Shown here: piece by piece, positions 8,756 to 11,813 of the stretch
How positions within the stretch are numbered: position 1 is the first letter of the stretch
How the letters are laid out: each line of letters begins with the position of its first letter
From: Enterobacteriaceae bacterium
Lineage (GTDB): Bacteria > Pseudomonadota > Gammaproteobacteria > Enterobacterales > Enterobacteriaceae
NCBI GenBank assembly: GCA_022712475.1
Contig: JALAGK010000433.1
Location: 1-11,813, forward strand
Direction: 5' to 3'
DNA: 11,813 nucleotides
Translations under genes and position numbers: made by a program
Notes under the pieces: generated by a model
Told to the model about the DNA's origin: nothing
The model's input: the letters and a program-made list of their open reading frames with translations, nothing else
Databases searched by the model: none

Positions 8756-9373
8756 ATGACGAAATTCAGCCCCGTTCGATTGCTGCCTTTTGCAAGCCTG
8801 CTGCTTGCTGCCTGTATGACGACCCCGCCCAAAGGACCGGGGAAAAGTCCCGATTCACCGCAGTGGAAACAGCACGTTTCGCAGGTTCAGAGCCTGAGCC
8901 AGTATCAGACCCGCGGCGCATTCGCGTATATCTCCGACAGCCAGAAAGTTTACGCGCGTTTCTTCTGGCAACAGACCGGCCAGGACCGTTATCGCCTGCT
9001 GCTGACAAACCCACTTGGCAGCACCGAGCTTTCGTTGACCGCAGGCCCGGACGGCGCAGAACTGATTGACAACAAAGGCCAGCGCTACCAGGCGCAGGAT
9101 GCCGAAGAGATGCTGCAACGCCTGACCGGCATGCCGATTCCGCTTGAAAGCCTGCGCCAGTGGATTCTGGGCCTGCCAGGTGATGCCACAGATTACCGGC
9201 TTGATGACCAGTACCGTCTGAGCGAAGTTAACTACGAACGTGACGACAAAAACTGGAAGGTGACCTACAGCGACTACAGCGACAAGGTTCAACCCGCCTT
9301 CCCGTCCAATATGGAGTTGAGCGACGGCGAGCAGCGCATCAAGTTGAAAATGGATAACTGGATAGTGAAATGA
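8756..9373 (+). CDS. lolB: LolB, outer-membrane lipoprotein receptor
   Basis: LolB accepts lipoproteins from the periplasmic carrier LolA and inserts them into the inner leaflet of the outer membrane, and is itself a lipoprotein. The 205-aa protein has a lipoprotein signal with lipobox LAAC at 17-20. C20 is the lipidated residue, and the following M21 (not Asp) is consistent with sorting to the outer membrane. The rest ([44 protein letters not shown]) matches E. coli LolB (207 aa); the signal region diverges most. AAGGA at 8740-8744 is the ribosome binding site, 11 nt before the ATG. The stop overlaps the ispE start (ATGA at 9370-9373). It diverges from hemA across about 208 bp. Confidence 0.97.
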   Translation: MTKFSPVRLLPFASLLLAACMTTPPKGPGKSPDSPQWKQHVSQVQSLSQYQTRGAFAYISDSQKVYARFFWQQTGQDRYRLLLTNPLGSTELSLTAGPDGAELIDNKGQRYQAQDAEEMLQRLTGMPIPLESLRQWILGLPGDATDYRLDDQYRLSEVNYERDDKNWKVTYSDYSDKVQPAFPSNMELSDGEQRIKLKMDNWIVK

Positions 9374-10236
9374 CGCCAACGCGCTGGCCCTCTCCGGCCA
9401 AACTGAATCTTTTTCTTTATATCACTGGCCGTCGTCCTGACGGCTACCACAATCTGCAAACGCTGTTTCAGTTCCTGGACTACGGCGACACAGTAACGAT
9501 AACGCCGCGTAGCGACGGACAAATCCATCTACTAACGCCGGTTGACGGCGTGCCGGATGAGCAAAACCTGATTGTGCGCGCCGCACGCTTGCTGGTGCAA
9601 GAAGTCCAGCGCGTGGGCAAAACCGTGCCGGGTGCCAGTCTTGCAGTTGAAAAAAAATTGCCGATGGGCGGCGGGCTGGGTGGTGGCTCGTCTAACGCGG
9701 CAACCACGCTTGTCGCACTCAACCATATGTGGCAAAGCGGCATCAGCATTGACCGGCTGGCCGAGTTGGGGCTGACGCTTGGTGCGGATGTGCCGGTCTT
9801 TGTACGGGGACATGCGGCGTTTGCTGAGGGCGTGGGCGAGCGCCTGATTGCGGCTAACCCGCCGGAGAAATGGTATCTGGTGCTGCACCCCGGCATAAGC
9901 ATTCCAACGCCGGTTATCTTTAAAGATCCTGAATTACCGCGCGATACCCCCACAAGGTCAATGGAAATGTTGATGAATTGTGAATTCCGCAACGATTGTG
10001 AAGTTATCGCAAGAAAACGTTTTCGCGAGGTTGATGCGCTGCTTTCCTGGCTGTTAGAATACGCGCCGTCGCGCCTGACCGGCACAGGAGCTTGCGTGTT
10101 TGCTGAATTTGACACCGAATCCGCTGCCCGTCAGGTGCTTAAGCAAGCCCCGGAGTGGTCGCAGGGTTTTGCGGCGCGTGGCGTCAATCTCTCCGCGCTG
10201 CATAAAGCCATTTCCGGGCAAGCTGAGCGTTGGTGA
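9370..10236 (+). CDS. ispE: IspE, 4-diphosphocytidyl-2-C-methyl-D-erythritol kinase
   Basis: IspE phosphorylates CDP-methylerythritol in the MEP pathway for isoprenoid precursors, using ATP in the cytoplasm. This 288-aa GHMP-family kinase has the N-terminal substrate motif [13 protein letters not shown] with catalytic K11, the glycine-rich ATP loop [14 protein letters not shown] (98-111), and catalytic D140 in [15 protein letters not shown]. The C-terminal [10 protein letters not shown] segment is the third GHMP motif. It is five residues longer than E. coli IspE (283 aa), with a divergent tail ending SGQAERW. It overlaps lolB by 4 bp. The coding region also seems to carry a PurR-box-like palindrome and a promoter for prs. 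Confidence 0.97.
   Translation: MTPTRWPSPAKLNLFLYITGRRPDGYHNLQTLFQFLDYGDTVTITPRSDGQIHLLTPVDGVPDEQNLIVRAARLLVQEVQRVGKTVPGASLAVEKKLPMGGGLGGGSSNAATTLVALNHMWQSGISIDRLAELGLTLGADVPVFVRGHAAFAEGVGERLIAANPPEKWYLVLHPGISIPTPVIFKDPELPRDTPTRSMEMLMNCEFRNDCEVIARKRFREVDALLSWLLEYAPSRLTGTGACVFAEFDTESAARQVLKQAPEWSQGFAARGVNLSALHKAISGQAERW
10011..10026. promoter_or_regulatory. PurR-box-like operator inside ispE
   Basis: AAGAAAACGTTTTCGC contains the perfect 12-bp palindrome GAAAACGTTTTC and matches the 16-bp PurR operator consensus ACGCAAACGTTTTCGT at 13 positions. It lies about 325 bp before the prs start codon. In E. coli, prs belongs to the purine regulon and has a long leader whose promoter falls within ispE (established, from memory). 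This makes the site a plausible operator for hypoxanthine/guanine-dependent repression of prs. It lies in coding sequence, so part of the match could be codon-driven. Confidence 0.6.
10031..10060 (+). promoter_or_regulatory. Possible prs promoter within ispE
   Basis: TTGATG (10031-10036, 4/6) and TAGAAT (10055-10060, 5/6) are separated by 18 bp, just downstream of the PurR-box-like site. The predicted start near 10067 would give a prs leader of about 280 nt, comparable to the long leader known for E. coli prs. A second -10-like element, TAAAAT (10273-10278, 5/6), lies nearer the gene but has no good -35. Neither is proven. Confidence 0.45.
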
Positions 10237-10287
10237 CAGCGCCACCTTGTTTCAGACGTTGCATCACGCTCTTAAAATACACCGCCC

Positions 10288-11298
<1,011 letters not shown>

Positions 11299-11311
11299 TT
11301 GAACTGACAGC

Positions 11312-11338
11312 AAAAAACCCGCTACGGCGGGTTTTTTT
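11312..11338 (+). terminator. Rho-independent terminator after prs
   Basis: ACCCGC/GCGGGT (11317-11322 with 11327-11332) closes a TACG loop. C-UACG-G is an unusually stable UNCG-type tetraloop. TTTTTTT follows immediately, and A-runs on the 5' side extend the stem. It starts 13 bp after the prs stop. The matching A and T runs mean it may also stop transcription arriving from the ychH side. Confidence 0.93.
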
Positions 11339-11373
11339 ATGGCTTTTAGCTGCTATATCGCTTTTAACACCAC

Positions 11374-11404
11374 AAAAAAGCGGCCCCGTGAAGAACCGCT
11401 TTTT
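11374..11404 (-). terminator. Rho-independent terminator after ychH
   Basis: On the minus strand AAAAAGCGG (11404-11396) and CCGCTTTTT (11383-11375) pair around a 12-nt loop, and the T-run reaches 11374. It sits 12 bp past the ychH stop. The stem is short in G+C, but A/T symmetry allows function in either direction, backing up the prs terminator between these convergent genes. Confidence 0.8.
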
Positions 11405-11416
11405 GTTTAATTCGAC

Positions 11417-11698
11417 TTAACTCTGATGATGGCCGTGCTGACCACGTTTGCAGCGTTTATCAAAATTACGCACCCACCAGTAGCGATCGGTGACTCTCTC
11501 ATGGCCACCGAGACGGGCACCCACAAGCCAGAGCAGGGCACCAACAAAAATACCAAATACAGCACCGTGAGCGAAAAGCTGTGGCAGGTGAAATTGCGGA
11601 AGCTGGTTCATAATGGCAGTACCGATACCGCCTACCATTACCACTAACCCTAGCCCCATTAGCACGTTACCTAATAATGACGCGTTTTTACGTCTCAT
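11417..11698 (-). CDS. ychH: YchH, small inner-membrane protein (DUF2583 family)
   Basis: This 93-aa protein matches E. coli YchH (92 aa) from MRRKNASLLGNVLMGLGLVV to the basic tail. Two transmembrane helices are visible, about residues 8-30 and 44-63, with the RDG-like loop VTDRYWWVRNFDKRCKRGQHGH forming a basic, His-rich C-terminus. In E. coli the gene has been linked to stress and biofilm responses, but its biochemical function is unknown. A strong Shine-Dalgarno (GGAGGT, 11708-11703) precedes the ATG by four bases. The gene is convergent with prs. In E. coli K-12 dauA lies between the two; here it does not. Confidence 0.93.
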   Translation of the reverse strand: MRRKNASLLGNVLMGLGLVVMVGGIGTAIMNQLPQFHLPQLFAHGAVFGIFVGALLWLVGARLGGHERVTDRYWWVRNFDKRCKRGQHGHHQS

Positions 11699-11746
11699 CT
11701 GTCACCTCCGAAATCTTCGGCCGGCAGGGAATATCCCCTCTCCTTG

Positions 11747-11796
11747 TGTGCCAAGTATAGACAGAGTGTTTTTTAACGGTTGCGGCAACGATCACA
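11747..11796 (-). promoter_or_regulatory. ychH promoter with CRP-like site
   Basis: On the minus strand TATACT (11759-11754, 5/6 to TATAAT) predicts a start near 11747. The sequence TGCGG-CAACGA-TCACA (11781-11796, plus strand) matches 8 of 10 core bases of the CRP consensus TGTGA-N6-TCACA. Its centre (11788.5) falls at -41.5, the class II activator position, and no good -35 is present, as expected for an activator-dependent promoter. In E. coli pth is divergent from ychH, so this stretch probably also faces the pth promoter beyond the right edge. Confidence 0.55.
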
Positions 11797-11813
11797 ATTA
11801 GGAACATTTAACC

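Noticed and set aside
9480..10115. 211-codon open frame on the minus strand opposite ispE
   Set aside because: It is a shadow of the G+C-rich third-position bias of ispE, low in complexity with runs of Ser, Pro and Thr.

Overview
The window is chromosomal DNA from a member of the Enterobacteriaceae. Nearly every protein matches its remembered Escherichia coli K-12 counterpart closely in length and sequence (KdsA 284 aa, HemA 418 aa, RF1 360 aa, Prs 315 aa), and gene order from kdsA to prs is the E. coli order. The genus cannot be fixed from the sequence alone. No mobile element, CRISPR array, tRNA or rRNA is visible. I found no undescribed system. The unusual points are the gene neighbourhood at both ends of the core block and several non-coding elements.

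Left part (1-2851, minus strand): the nrf operon for periplasmic respiratory nitrite ammonification. It reads nrfA (pentaheme nitrite reductase), nrfB (pentaheme electron donor), nrfC (four-cluster ferredoxin-like subunit) and the first 46 codons of nrfD (membrane quinol oxidase), which runs off the left edge. Electrons should flow from quinol through NrfD, NrfC and NrfB to NrfA. A near-consensus FNR site lies at the class II spacing upstream of nrfA, and a strong GC hairpin separates nrfA from nrfB.

Middle (2852-8547): a 369-bp intergenic region, then a compact minus-strand operon, hemA-prfA-prmC-sirB2-sirB1-kdsA, ending in a clear intrinsic terminator. It combines the first committed step of tetrapyrrole synthesis (HemA), translation termination (RF1 and its methylase PrmC), two poorly characterised Sir proteins and KDO synthesis for lipopolysaccharide. 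HemA supplies the haem pathway on which the nearby NrfA and NrfB depend, but nothing in the sequence shows that this proximity is functional.

Right part (8548-11813): a divergent promoter region, then plus-strand lolB-ispE (4-bp overlap) and prs, which starts at GTG behind a structured leader. A PurR-box-like palindrome and a possible prs promoter lie inside ispE. prs is followed by two terminators and a convergent ychH on the minus strand. The dauA (ychM) gene that lies between prs and ychH in E. coli K-12 is absent. The window ends in the ychH promoter region, which carries a CRP-like site.
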